Shown: positions 9,120-22,945 of the stretch, one piece after another
How positions within the stretch are numbered: position 1 is the stretch's first letter
How the letters are laid out: each line of letters begins with the position of its first letter
The notes under the pieces: generated by a model
What the model saw: the letters and a program-made list of their open reading frames with translations, nothing else
Database searches by the model: none
Told to the model about the DNA's origin: nothing
Assembly (NCBI GenBank): GCA_037893245.1
Contig: JBAIAA010000025.1
Coordinates: 1,488,001 to 1,552,000 of the forward strand
Length of the DNA: 64,000 nt
Direction of reading: 5' to 3'
Origin: Crossaster papposus
Lineage: Eukaryota; Echinodermata; Asteroidea; Velatida; Solasteridae
Made by a program: the position numbers and the translations under genes

Positions 9120-10760
9120 ATTTCGTCTGCTTCAGTGGCAATCGGAGGATGTATTTAGAAAGGAAATAAAGTCTGCCGCCTTTGACACTCGGAAGCATAT
9201 TTTAGTAATAAAACTTACACCCTGCTTTCCCACCAACATAGAGTCGGCCTTTTGAATTGCATGTACCACAGAATAAAGGAACACCTGTTCCTTAGTTCTA
9301 TGCATGCCCCAATAAAGCCATCCGCCCTTAAATTGTCGCCCTTTGTTGCCAGTTCTAAACAAGAGCTAAAGCCAGCGCTCTTGTGTGACCACCACCCATT
9401 TTTTGAACGTGCAAACATAATTAATTGTGCTATATACTCTCTTCAGCCATCTCCCTTTGTAGCCTACCGCAAAGCTACTTAGAATCAACGCATGCAACAG
9501 CCACACTTTTTACCCCCGTATCATCTCCAATGTTTATCACTAACGCTAATCTAACCACTCTTTTCAAACCCATCAAAATGTATCGGTTCTCTTGCATTTG
9601 CTTGGTTGGGGATGTCTTACGAAGTCAAAAAAAAGTCCACTTATCACACTTACTCTAGTTTTCAGGGCTTCGGATGATTTTTTAAACGCTAATACATACA
9701 TGTACAGTCAGTGACCAAACTTGCTCATGTTGTGTACTAGGGGAAATAAAGCCACGCATCAAGACATCGGACGTGCGAAAGGAGCGAGAAGTTTTGGGTT
9801 GTTTTATATAAGGATATAAAGTGCGGGGTCCTAGGGTGAATAAAGCCGAGAGTCCTTGGGTAAAAAAAGTAAGAGTCCTTGGGTAAATGAGGCCCAGAGT
9901 AGTAAATAAATTCGAGTGAAATAAAGAAAGCCACGCATCAAATAGATCAACCGTATGATAGAGATAGAGTAAAATAAAGACTAGTAAATAACGTTTTGAG
10001 TCCTATTATTAATCATCCATTCATAGTTGCAGAGGATGTTTTTTTAAATGTAAAGAAAGTCCTGTGATCAAACTTACTTCTGGATTCAGATGTACTCATC
10101 TATTAGTCGCTTCAGAGGATGTTTTTGAAAAAATTAAATAAAGACTAGAATCAATAAAGAGAAAAGTTCTATGGCAAGGATGGAGACTGTTAGGGTTAGG
10201 GTAAATAAAGCCAAAAGCCATAGGGTCAATACAATCGACAGTAGTGAATACAGTTTCATCGCCTAAATCAAGCCACGTATCAAATAGATCACCCGTATTG
10301 GTAGAGAGGAGTGACTAGGTTTGGGGTTATTTTAGATAGGTAAATAAAGTATTGAGTCCTAGGATAAATACAGCCGACAGTCCTAGGGTAAATAAGTTGA
10401 GAGTCAAAAGGTCCATAAAGCGAAGAGTATTAGGCTCGATAAAGCAGAGGGATAGGGTCAATACAGCCGCGTAGTAAATAAAGTCCATAATCTTAGGGTT
10501 AACAAAACCACGCACCGAAGATCTCAGCCGTAGGATAGAGAGGAGTGAGTAAAGTATAGTCAATACAGTTTACAGTCATATTACTCATCTATTCAGGATA
10601 AAGGACAACAATTTTGATCATCACACCTGGTCCTTTCTTCGTGGCTTGGAAGGATCTTTTGGGAAAGGGAAATAATCGACAGGGATTATAGGCTCACTCC
10701 GCTATTCTCGTTTCGTGGTAATGGGTGATGTTCTTAGAGGTTAAATAAAGTCGACCGCCC
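9120..10760. repeat. degenerate repeat field with recurring AAATAAAG
   Basis: Two diverged motifs recur. One is a unit of roughly 25 bp of the form AGTCCTAGGGTAAATAAAGCC (clear near 9828-9900, 10340-10400 and 10480). The other is CTTCAGAGGATGTTTTT followed by AAATAAAGTC, seen near 9130, 9664, 10030, 10110, 10650 and 10715. A longer segment with CACGCATCAAATAGATCA-like sequence appears near 9754, 9932, 10272 and 10512. Divergence is high, so this is an old field. TTAGGGTTAGGG near 10188 is a chance product of the same unit. No gene is seen. Confidence 0.6.
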
Positions 10761-10764
10761 CTTC

Positions 10765-10923
10765 CACTGAAAAGGCTATTTAGCTCCATTGTAATTGAAA
10801 ATTAAAAAAATGACGCCCTGTCGAAGTTTCGGATTACATGTACTTAAGCCGTACGCCCTTTATATTTCAGCCCTTTTCGCCACAATGGACTTTTAGAAAT
10901 CCGACACCGGAGATAAACACACT
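10765..10923. other. spacer, nothing recognised
   Basis: AT-rich sequence between two repeat fields with no coding or RNA signal. Confidence 0.4.
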
Positions 10924-11645
10924 ACCCTAGGGACTCTATCCATTTGTATTGGTTAATTATGCACCTAAATAATATCATCTAGATAGGGTCTTATAGAAAA
11001 TAGGGATAAAAGTCGCGTATACGAAAAACTAGGGACTGTATACATTTTTATTGGTTAATTATGAACCTAAATAATATCATCTAGATAGGGTTTTATAGAA
11101 AAAGGTATAAAAGTCGTGTATACGAAAAACTAGGGACTGTATACAATTAACTAGGGACTGCATCCATTTTAATTTGTTAATTATGCACCTAAATAATATC
11201 ATCTAGATAAGGTTTTATAGAAAAAGGGTCTAAAAGTCGTGTATACAACAACGTAGGGACTGTAGACATTTATTTTAACATTTTCATTGATTAATTATGC
11301 ACCTAAATAATATCATCTAGATAGGGTTTTATAGGTATACACGCCGTGTATACGAACAACTAGGGACTGTATACAATTAACTAGGGACTGTATCCATTTT
11401 TATGCACCTAAATAATATCATGTAGATAGGGTCTTATAAAAACTAGGTATAAAAGTCGTGTATACGAAAAACTAGGGACTGTATACATTTTTATTGTTTA
11501 ATTATGAACCTAATCAATATCATCTAGATAGGGTTGTATAGAACAAAAACTAAAAGTCGTGTATGCGAAAAAATAGGGACTGTATACAATTAACTAGGGA
11601 CTGCATCCATTTTAATTGCTTAATTATGCACCTAAATAATATCTC
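10924..11645. repeat. tandem repeat, units of about 100-125 bp
   Basis: Units begin with CTAGGGACTGTATACA or a variant and contain TTAATTATGCACCTAAATAA, TATCATCTAGATAGGGT and AAAAGTCGTGTATACGA. About six to seven copies run from 10924. Some have an extra partial start (a second CTAGGGACTG within 20 bp), which makes the period irregular. The last copy ends within a few bases of the first monomer of the large minisatellite. Confidence 0.85.
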
Positions 11646-12942
11646 CACAATGAGTATCCAGGCATCCGCTTAGGGGGTACTCCTTTGGACGTTTTATAGC
11701 AATACACTATTCATTTGCGCTGCGTGCGTGATTGGCCCACCCGGGCCCACCGAGTATCCGCGTATATGCGTATCCGCCTTGGGGGGACCTCCTTTGGACT
11801 TAGTCGTTTTTACGAAATCTCCTATCTGTTTGCGTTGCGTGCGTGTTTGGCCAACCCGGGCCCACCGAGTATCCGCGTATCCGCGTATCCGCCTCCTGGG
11901 GACCTCCTTTGGACTTAGTCGTTTTTACGAAATCCCCTATTCGTTTGCGTTGCGTGCGTGTTTGGCCCACCCGGGCCCACCGAGTATCCGCGTATCCGCG
12001 TATCCGCCTCCTGGGGACCTCCTTTGGACTTAGTCGTTTTTACAAAATCCCCTATTCGTTTGCGTTGCGTGCGTGCCTGCCTGTTTCACTCCCCCCCCCC
12101 CCCCCCCCCCCCCCGGCCCACCGAGTATCCGCGTATCCGCGTATCCGCCTCTGGGGGACCTCCTTTGGACTTAGTCGTTTTTACAAAATCCCCTATTCGT
12201 TTGCGTTGCGTGCGTGCCTGCCTGTTCCACTCCCCCCCCCCCCCCCCGGCCCACCGAGTATCCGCGTATCCGCGTATCCGCCTCTGGGGGAACTCCTTTG
12301 GACTTAGTCGTTTTTACAAAATCCCCTATTCGTTTGCGTTGCGTGCGTGTTTGGCCCACCCGGGCCCACCGAGTATCCGCGTATCCGCGTATCCGCCTCC
12401 TGGGGACCTCCTTTGGACTTAGTCGTTTTTACAAAATCCCCTATTCGTTTGCGTTGCGTGCGTGCCTGCCTGTTCCACTCCCCCCCCCCCCCCCCCCCCC
12501 CGGCCCACCGAGTATCCGCGTATCCGCGTATCCGCCTCTGGGGGACCTCCTTTCCTAGTCGTTTTTACGAAATCCCCTATTCATTTGCGTTGCGTGCGTG
12601 TTTGGCCCACCCGGGCCCACCGAGTATCCGCGTATCCGCGTATCCACCTCCTGGGGACCTCCTTTGGACTTAGTCGTTTTTACGAAATCCCCTATTCATT
12701 TGCGTTGCGTGCGTGTTTGGCCCACCCGGGCCCACCGAGTATCCGCGTATCCGCGTATCCGCCTCCTGGGGACCTCCTTTGGACTTAGTCGTTTTTACGA
12801 AATCACCTATTCGTTTGCGTTGCGTGCGTGTTTGGCCCACCCGGGCCCACCGAGTATCCGCGTATCCGCGTATCCGCCTCCTGGGGACCTCCTTTGGACT
12901 TAGTCGTTTTTACAAAATCCCCTATTCGTTTGCGTTGCGTGC

Positions 12943-13423
12943 GTGCCTGCCTGTTCCACTCCCCCCCCCCCCCCCCCCCGGCCCACCGAGTATCCGCGTA
13001 TCCGCGTATCCGCCTCTGGGGGAACTCCTTTGGACTTAGTCGTTTTTACGGAATTCCCAATCCATTTGCGTTGCGTGCGTGTTTGGCCCACCCGGGCCCA
13101 CCGAGTATCCGCGTATCCGCGTATCCGCCTTGGGGGGACCTCCTTTGGACTTAGTCGTTTTTACGAAATCTCCTATCCGTTTGCGTTGCGTGCGTGTTTG
13201 GCCAACCCGGGCCCACCGAGTATCCGCGTATCCGCGTATCCGCCTCCTGGGGACCTCCTTTGGACTTAGTCGTTTTTACGAAATCCCCTATTCGTTTGCG
13301 TTGCGTGCGTGTTTGGCCCACCCGGGCCCACCGAGTATCCGCGTATCCGCGTATCCGCCTCCTGGGGACCTCCTTTGGACTTAGTCGTTTTTACAAAATC
13401 CCCTATTCGTTTGCGTTGCGTGC
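12943..13423. repeat. example of one 481-bp higher-order cassette
   Basis: One poly-C monomer and three 115-bp monomers in the order described for the array. The next cassette starts at 13424, exactly 481 bp on, with the same four types; later examples start near 14135, 14626, 15576, 16194 and 16813. Spacing varies mainly with C-run length and with inserted extra monomers. Confidence 0.85.
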
Positions 13424-14152
13424 GTGCCTGCCTGTTCCACTCCCCCCCCCCCCCCCCCCCGGCCCACCGAGTATCCGCGTTTCCGCGTATCCGCCTCTGG
13501 GGGAACTCCTTTGGACTTAGTCGTTTTTACGGAATTCCCAATCCATTTGCGTTGCGTGCGTGTTTGGCCCACCCGGGCCCACCGAGTATCCGCGTATCCG
13601 TGTATCCGCCTTGGGGGGACCTCCTTTGGACTTAGTCGTTTTTACGAAATCTCCTATCCGTTTGCGTTGCGTGCGTGTTTGGCCAACCCGGGCCCACCGA
13701 GTATCCGCGTATCCGCGTATCCGCCTCCTGGGGACCTCCTTTGGACTTAGTCGTTTTTACGAAATCCCCTATTCGTTTGCGTTGCGTGCGTGTTTGGCCC
13801 ACCCGGGCCCACCGAGTATCCGCGTATCCGCGTATCCGCCTCCTGGGGACCTCCTTTGGACTTAGTCGTTTTTACGAAATCCCCTATTCATTTGCGTTGC
13901 GTGCGTGTTTGGCCCACCCGGGCCCACCGAGTATCCGCGTATCCGCGTATCCGCCTCCTGGGGACCTCCTTTGGACTTAGTCGTTTTTACGAAATCACCT
14001 ATTCGTTTGCGTTGCGTGCGTGTTTGGCCCACCCGGGCCCACCGAGTATCCGCGTATCCGCGTATCCGCCTCCTGGGGACCTCCTTTGGACTTAGTCGTT
14101 TTTACAAAATCCCCTATTCGTTTGCGTTGCGTGCGTGCCTGCCTGTTCCACT

Positions 14153-14183
<31 letters not shown>

Positions 14184-17100
14184 CCCACCGAGTATCCGCG
14201 TATCCGCGTATCCGCCTCTGGGGGAACTCCTTTGGACTTAGTCGTTTTTACGGAATTCCCAATCCATTTGCGTTGCGTGCGTGTTTGGCCCACCCGGGCC
14301 CACCGAGTATCCGCGTATCCGCGTATCCGCCTTGGGGGGACCTCCTTTGGACTTAGTCGTTTTTACGAAATCTCCTATCCGTTTGCGTTGCGTGCGTGTT
14401 TGGCCAACCCGGGCCCACCGAGTATCCGCGTATCCGCGTATCCGCCTCCTGGGGACCTCCTTTGGACTTAGTCGTTTTTACGAAATCCCCTATTCGTTTG
14501 CGTTGCGTGCGTGTTTGGCCCACCCGGGCCCACCGAGTATCCGCGTATCCGCGTATCCGCCTCCTGGGGACCTCCTTTGGACTTAGTCGTTTTTACAAAA
14601 TCCCCTATTCGTTTGCGTTGCGTGCGTGCCTGCCTGTTCCACTCCCCCCCCCCCCCCCCCCGGCCCACCGAGTATCCGCGTTTCCGCGTATCCGCCTCTG
14701 GGGGAACTCCTTTGGACTTAGTCGTTTTTACGGAATTCCCAATCCATTTGCGTTGCGTGCGTGTTTGGCCCACCCGGGCCCACCGAGTATCCGCGTATCC
14801 GTGTATCCGCCTTGGGGGGACCTCCTTTGGACTTAGTCGTTTTTACGAAATCTCCTATCCGTTTGCGTTGCGTGCGTGTTTGGCCAACCCGGGCCCACCG
14901 AGTATCCGCGTATCCGCGTATCCGCCTCCTGGGGACCTCCTTTGGACTTAGTCGTTTTTACGAAATCCCCTATTCGTTTGCGTTGCGTGCGTGTTTGGCC
15001 CACCCGGGCCCACCGAGTATCCGCGTATCCGCGTATCCGCCTCCTGGGGACCTCCTTTGGACTTAGTCGTTTTTACAAAATCCCCTATTCGTTTGCGTTG
15101 CGTGCGTGCCTGCCTGTTCCACTCCCCCCCACCCCCCCCGGCCCACCGAGTATCCGCGTATCCGCGTATCCGCCTCTGGGGGACCTCCTTTGGACTTAGT
15201 CGTTTTTACGAAATCCCCTATTCATTTGCGTTGCGTGCGTGTTTGGCCCACCCGGGCCCACCGAGTATCCGCGTATCTGCGTATCCACCTCCTGGGGACC
15301 TCCTTTGGACTTAGTCGTTTTTACGAAATCCCCTATTCATTTGCGTTGCGTGCGTGTTTGGCCCACCCGGGCCCACCGAGTATCCGCGTATCCGCCTCCA
15401 GGGGACCTCCTTTGGACTTAGTCGTTTTTACGAAATCACCTATTCGTTTGCGTTGCGTGCGTGTTTGGCCCACCCGGGCCCACCGAGTATCCGCGTATCC
15501 GCGTATCCGCCTCCTGGGGACCTCCTTTGGACTTAGTCGTTTTTACAAAATCCCCTATTCGTTTGCGTTGCGTGCGTGCCTGCCTGTTCCACTCCCCCCC
15601 CCCCCCCCCCGGCCCACCGAGTATCCGCGTATCCGCGTATCCGCCTCTGGGGGAACTCCTTTGGACTTAGTCGTTTTTACGGAATTCCCAATCCATTTGC
15701 GTTGCGTGCGTGTTTGGCCCACCCGGGCCCACCGAGTATCCGCGTATCCGCGTATCCGCCTTGGGGGGACCTCCTTTGGACTTAGTCGTTTTTACGAAAT
15801 CTCCTATCCGTTTGCGTTGCGTGCGTGTTTGGCCAACCCGGGCCCACCGAGTATCCGCGTATCCGCGTATCCGCCTCCTGGGGACCTCCTTTGGACTTAG
15901 TCGTTTTTACGAAATCCCCTATTCGTTTGCGTTGCGTGCGTGTTTGGCCCACCCGGGCCCACCGAGTATCCGCGTATCCGCGTATCCGCCTCCTGGGGAC
16001 CTCCTTTGGACTTAGTCGTTTTTACAAAATCCCCTATTCGTTTGCGTTGCGTGCGTGCCTGCCTGTTCCACTCCCCCCCCCCCCCTCCCCCCCCGGCCCA
16101 CCGAGTATCCGCGTATCCGCGTATCCGCCTCTGGGGGACCTCCTTTGGACTTAGTCGTTTTTACAAAATCCCCTATTCGTTTGCGTTGCGTGCGTGCCTG
16201 CCTGTTCCACTCCCCCCCCCCCCCCCCCGGCCCACCGAGTATCCGCGTATCCGCGTATCCGCCTCTGGGGGAACTCCTTTGGACTTAGTCGTTTTTACGG
16301 AATTCCCAATCCATTTGCGTTGCGTGCGTGTTTGGCCCACCCGGGCCCACCGAGTATCCGCGTATCCGCGTATCCGCCTTGGGGGGACCTCCTTTGGACT
16401 TAGTCGTTTTTACGAAATCTCCTATCCGTTTGCGTTGCGTGCGTGTTTGGCCAACCCGGGCCCACCGAGTATCCGCGTATCCGCGTATCCGCCTCCTGGG
16501 GACCTCCTTTGGACTTAGTCGTTTTTACGAAATCCCCTATTCGTTTGCGTTGCGTGCGTGTTTGGCCCACCCGGGCCCACCGAGTATCCGCGTATCCGCG
16601 TATCCGCCTCCTGGGGACCTCCTTTGGACTTAGTCGTTTTTACAAAATCCCCTATTCGTTTGCGTTGCGTGCGTGCCTGCCTGTTCCACTCCCCCCCCCC
16701 CCCCCCCCCCCCCGGCCCACCGAGTATCCGCGTATCCGCGTATCCGCCTCTGGGGGACCTCCTTTGGACTTAGTCGTTTTTACAAAATCCCCTATTCGTT
16801 TGCGTTGCGTGCGTGCCTGCCTGTTCCACTCCCCCCCCCCCCCCCCCCCCGGCCCACCGAGTATCCGCGTATCCGCGTATCCGCCTCTGGGGGAACTCCT
16901 TTGGACTTAGTCGTTTTTACGGAATTCCCAATCCATTAACGTTGCGTGCGTGTTTGGCCCACCCGGGCCCACCGAGTATCCGCGTATCCGCGTATCCGCC
17001 TTGGGGGGACCTCCTTTGGACTTAGTCGTTTTTACGAAATCTCCTATCCGTTTGCGTTGCGTGCGTGTTTGGCCAACCCGGGCCCACCGAGTATCCGCGT

Positions 17101-20100
17101 ATCCGCGTATCCGCCTCCTGGGGACCTCCTTTGGACTTAGTCGTTTTTACAAAATCCCCTATTCGTTTGCGTTGCGTGCGTGCCTGCCTGTTCCACTCCC
17201 CCCCCCCCCCCCCCCGGCCCACCGAGTATCCGCGTATCCGCGTATCCGCCTCTGGGGGAACTCCTTTGGACTTAGTCGTTTTTACGGAATTCCCAATCCA
17301 TTTGCGTTGCGTGCGTGTTTGGCCCACCCGGGCCCACCGAGTATCCGCGTATCCGCGTATCCGCCTTGGGGGGACCTCCTTTGGACTTAGTCGTTTTTAC
17401 GAAATCTCCTATCCGTTTGCGTTGCGTGCGTGTTTGGCCAACCCGGGCCCACCGAGTATCCGCGTATCCGCGTATCCGCCTCCTGGGGACCTCCTTTGGA
17501 CTTAGTCGTTTTTACGAAATCCCCTATTCGTTTGCGTTGCGTGCGTGTTTGGCCCACCCGGGCCCACCGAGTATCCGCGTATCCGCGTATCCGCCTCCTG
17601 GGGACCTCCTTTGGACTTAGTCGTTTTTACAAAATCCCCTATTCGTTTGCGTTGCGTGCGTGCCTGCCTGTTCCACTCCCCCCCCCCCTCCCCCCCCGGC
17701 CCACCGAGTATCCGCGTATCCGCGTATCCGCCTCTGGGGGACCTCCTTTGGACTTAGTCGTTTTTACAAAATCCCCTATTCGTTTGCGTTGCGTGCGTGC
17801 CTGCCTGTTCCACTCCCCCCCCCCCCCCCCGGCCCACCGAGTATCCGCGTATCCGCGTATCCGCCTCTGGGGGAACTCCTTTGGACTTAGTCGTTTTTAC
17901 GGAATTCCCAATCCATTTGCGTTGCGTGCGTGTTTGGCCCACCCGGGCCCACCGAGTATCCGCGTATCCGCGTATCCGCCTTGGGGGGACCTCCTTTGGA
18001 CTTAGTCGTTTTTACGAAATCTCCTATCCGTTTGCGTTGCGTGCGTGTTTGGCCAACCCGGGCCCACCGAGTATCCGCGTATCCGCGTATCCGCCTCCTG
18101 GGGACCTCCTTTGGACTTAGTCGTTTTTACGAAATCCCCTATTCGTTTGCGTTGCGTGCGTGTTTGGCCCACCCGGGCCCACCGAGTATCCGCGTATCCG
18201 CGTATCCGCCTCCTGGGGACCTCCTTTGGACTTAGTCGTTTTTACAAAATCCCCTATTCGTTTGCGTTGCGTGCGTGCCTGCCTGTTCCACTCCCCCCCC
18301 CCCCCCCCCCCCCCCCCCCGGCCCACCGAGTATCCGCGTATCCGCGTATCCGCCTCTGGGGGACCTCCTTTGGACTTAGTCGTTTTTACAAAATCCCCTA
18401 TTCGTTTGCGTTGCGTGCGTGCCTGCCTGTTCCACTCCCCCCCCCCCCCCCCCGGCCCACCGAGTATCCGCGTATCCGCGTATCCGCCTCTGGGGGAACT
18501 CCTTTGGACTTAGTCGTTTTTACGGAATTCCCAATCCATTAACGTTGCGTGCGTGTTTGGCCCACCCGGGCCCACCGAGTATCCGCGTATCCGCGTATCC
18601 GCCTTGGGGGGACCTCCTTTGGACTTAGTCGTTTTTACGAAATCTCCTATCCGTTTGCGTTGCGTGCGTGTTTGGCCAACCCGGGCCCACCGAGTATCCG
18701 CGTATCCGCGTATCCGCCTCCTGGGGACCTCCTTTGGACTTAGTCGTTTTTACGAAATCCCCTATTCGTTTGCGTTGCGTGCGTGTTTGGCCCACCCGGG
18801 CCCACCGAGTATCCGCGTATCCGCGTATCCGCCTCCTGGGGACCTCCTTTAGACTTAGTCGTTTTTACAAAATCCCCTATTCGTTTGCGTTGCGTGCGTG
18901 CCTGCCTGTTCCACTCCCCCCCCCCCCCCCCCCCCCCCCCCCGGCCCACCGAGTATCCGCGTATCCGCGTATCCGCCTCTGGGGGACCTCCTTTGGACTT
19001 AGTCGTTTTTACAAAATCCCCTATTCGTTTGCGTTGCGTGCGTGCCTGCCTGTTCCACTCCCCCCCCCCCCCCCCGGCCCACCGAGTATCCGCGTATCCG
19101 CGTATCCGCCTCTGGGGGAACTCCTTTGGACTTAGTCGTTTTTACGGAATTCCCAATCCATTTGCGTTGCGTGCGTGTTTGGCCCACCCGGGCCCACCGA
19201 GTATCCGCGTATCCGCGTATCCGCCTTGGGGGGACCTCCTTTGGACTTAGTCGTTTTTACGAAATCTCCTATCCGTTTGCGTTGCGTGCGTGTTTGGCCA
19301 ACCCGGGCCCACCGAGTATCCGCGTATCCGCGTATCCGCCTCCTGGGGACCTCCTTTGGACTTAGTCGTTTTTACGAAATCCCCTATTCGTTTGCGTTGC
19401 GTGCGTGTTTGGCCCACCCGGGCCCACCGAGTATCCGCGTATCCGCGTATCCGCCTCCTGGGGACCTCCTTTGGACTTAGTCGTTTTTACAAAATCCCCT
19501 ATTCGTTTGCGTTGCGTGCGTGCCTGCCTGTTCCACTCCCCCCCCCCCCCGGCCCACCGAGTATCCGCGTATCCGCGTATCCGCCTCTGGGGGACCTCCT
19601 TTGGACTTAGTCGTTTTTACGAAATCCCCTATTCATTTGCGTTGCGTGCGTGTTTGGCCCACCCGGGCCCACCGAGTATCCGCGTATCCGCGTATCCACC
19701 TCCTGGGGACCTCCTTTGGACTTAGTCGTTTTTACGAAATCCCCTATTCATTTGCGTTGCGTGCGTGTTTGGCCCACCCGGGCCCACCGAGTATCCGCGT
19801 ATCCGCGTATCCGCCTCCTGGGGACCTCCTTTGGACTTAGTCGTTTTTACGAAATCACCTATTCGTTTGCGTTGCGTGCGTGTTTGGCCCACCCGGGCCC
19901 ACCGAGTATCCGCGTATCCGCGTATCCGCCTCCTGGGGACCTCCTTTGGACTTAGTCGTTTTTACAAAATCCCCTATTCGTTTGCGTTGCGTGCGTGCCT
20001 GCCTGTTCCACTCCCCCCCCCCCCCCCCCCCCCCCCGGCCCACCGAGTATCCGCGTATCCGCGTATCCGCCTCTGGGGGAACTCCTTTGGACTTAGTCGT

Positions 20101-22945
20101 TTTTACGGAATTCCCAATCCATTTGCGTTGCGTGCGTGTTTGGCCCACCCGGGCCCACCGAGTATCCGCGTATCCGCGTATCCGCCTTGGGGGGACCTCC
20201 TTTGGACTTAGTCGTTTTTACGAAATCTCCTATCCGTTTGCGTTGCGTGCGTGTTTGGCCAACCCGGGCCCACCGAGTATCCGCGTATCCGCGTATCCGC
20301 CTCCTGGGGACCTCCTTTGGACTTAGTCGTTTTTACGAAATCCCCTATTCGTTTGCGTTGCGTGCGTGTTTGGCCCACCCGGGCCCACCGAGTATCCGCG
20401 TATCCGCGTATCCGCCTCCTGGGGACCTCCTTTGGACTTAGTCGTTTTTACAAAATCCCCTATTCGTTTGCGTTGCGTGCGTGCCTGCCTGTTCCACTCC
20501 CCCCCCCCCCCCCCCCCCCCCCGGCCCACCGAGTATCCGCGTATCCGCGTATCCGCCTCTGGGGGACCTCCTTTGGACTTAGTCGTTTTTACAAAATCCC
20601 CTATTCGTTTGCGTTGCGTGCGTGCCTGCCTGTTCCACTCCCCCCCCCCCCCCCCCCCCACCCCCCCCGGCCCACCGAGTATCCGCGTATCCGCGTATCC
20701 GCCTCTGGGGGAACTCCTTTGGACTTAGTCGTTTTTACGGAATTCCCAATCCATTTGCGTTGCGTGCGTGTTTGGCCCACCCGGGCCCACCGAGTATCCG
20801 CGTATCCGCGTATCCGCCTTGGGGGGACCTCCTTTGGACTTAGTCGTTTTTACGAAATCTCCTATCCGTTTGCGTTGCGTGCGTGTTTGGCCAACCCGGG
20901 CCCACCGAGTATCCGCGTATCCGCGTATCCGCCTCCTGGGGACCTCCTTTGGACTTAGTCGTTTTTACGAAATCCCCTATTCGTTTGCGTTGCGTGCGTG
21001 TTTGGCCCACCCGGGCCCACCGAGTATCCGCGTATCCGCGTATCCGCCTCCTGGGGACCTCCTTTGGACTTAGTCGTTTTTACAAAATCCCCTATTCGTT
21101 TGCGTTGCGTGCGTGCCTGCCTGTTCCACTCCCCCCCCCCCCCCCCCGGCCCACCGAGTATCCGCGTATCCGCGTATCCGCCTCTGGGGGACCTCCTTTG
21201 GACTTAGTCGTTTTTACGAAATCCCCTATTCATTTGCGTTGCGTGCGTGTTTGGCCCACCCGGGCCCACCTAGTATCCGCGTATCCGCGTATCCACCTCC
21301 TGGGGACCTCCTTTGGACTTAGTCGTTTTTACGAAATCCCCTATTCATTTGCGTTGCGTGCGTGTTTGGCCCACCCGGGCCCACCGAGTATCCGCGTATC
21401 CGCGTATCCGCCTCCTGGGGACCTCCTTTGGACTTAGTCGTTTTTACGAAATCACCTATTCGTTTGCGTTGCGTGCGTGTTTGGCCCACCCGGGCCCACC
21501 GAGTATCCGCGTATCCGCGTATCCGCCTCCTGGGGACCTCCTTTGGACTTAGTCGTTTTTACAAAATCCCCTATTCGTTTGCGTTGCGTGCGTGCCTGCC
21601 TGTTCCACTCCCCCCCCCCCCCCCCCCCCGGCCCACCGAGTATCCGCGTATCCGCGTATCCGCCTCTGGGGGAACTCCTTTGGACTTAGTCGTTTTTACG
21701 GAATTCCCAATCCATTTGCGTTGCGTGCGTGTTTGGCCCACCCGGGCCCACCGAGTATCCGCGTATCCGCGTATCCGCCTTGGGGGGACCTCCTTTGGAC
21801 TTAGTCGTTTTTACGTAATCTCCTATCCGTTTGCGTTGCGTGCGTGTTTGGCCAACCCGGGCCCACCGAGTATCCGCGTATCCGCGTATCCGCCTCCTGG
21901 GGACCTCCTTTGGACTTAGTCGTTTTTACAAAATCCCCTATTCGTTTGCGTTGCGTGCGTGCCTGCCTGTTCCACTCCCCCCCCCCCCCCCCCCCGGCCC
22001 ACCGAGTATCCGCGTATCCGCGTATCCGCCTCTGAGGGAACTCCTTTGGACTTAGTCGTTTTTACGGAATTCCCAATCCATTTGCGTTGCGTGCGTGTTT
22101 GGCCCACCCGGGCCCACCGAGTATCCGCGTATCCGCGTATCCGCCTTGGGGGGACCTCCTTTGGACTTAGTCGTTTTTACGAAATCTCCTATTCGTTTGC
22201 GTTGCGTGCGTGCCTGCCTGTTCCACTCCCCCCCCCCCCCCCCCCGGCACAACGAGTATCCGCGTATCCGCGTATCCGCCTCTGGGGGAACTCCTTTGGA
22301 CTTAGTCGTTTTTACGGAATTCCCAATCCATTTGCGTTGGGTGCGTGTTTGGCCCACCCGGGCCCACCGAGTATCCGCGTATTCGCGTATCCGCCTTGGG
22401 GGGACCTCCTTTGGACTTAGTCGTTTTTACAAAATCCCCTATTCGTTTGCGTTGCGTGCGTGCCTGCCTGTTCCACTCCCCCCCCCCCCCCCCCCCCCGG
22501 CACAACGAGTATCCGCGTATCCGCGTATCCGCCTCTGGGGGAACTCCTTTGGACTTAGTCGTTTTTACGGAATTCCCAATCCATTTGCGTTGGGTGCGTG
22601 TTTGGCCCACCCGGGCCCACCGAGTATCCGCGTATTCGCGTATCCGCCTTGGGGGGACCTCCTTTGGACTTAGTCGTTTTTACGAAATCTCCTATCCGTT
22701 TGCGTTGCGTGCGTGTTTGGCCAACCCGGGCCCACCGAGTATCCGCGTATCCGCGTATCCGCCTCCTGGGGACCTCCTTTGGACTTAGTCGTTTTTACGA
22801 AATCCCCTATTCGTTTGCGTTGCGTGCGTGTTTGGCCCACCCGGGCCCACCGAGTATCCGCGTATCCGCGTATCCGCCTCCTCGGGACCTCCTTTGGACT
22901 TAGTCGTTTTTACAAAATCCCATATTCGTTTGCGTTGCGTGCGTG

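Noticed and set aside
10188..10202. Telomere repeat TTAGGGTTAGGG
   Set aside because: Only two units inside the degenerate AGTCCTAGGGTAAATAAAG repeat; explained by that repeat.
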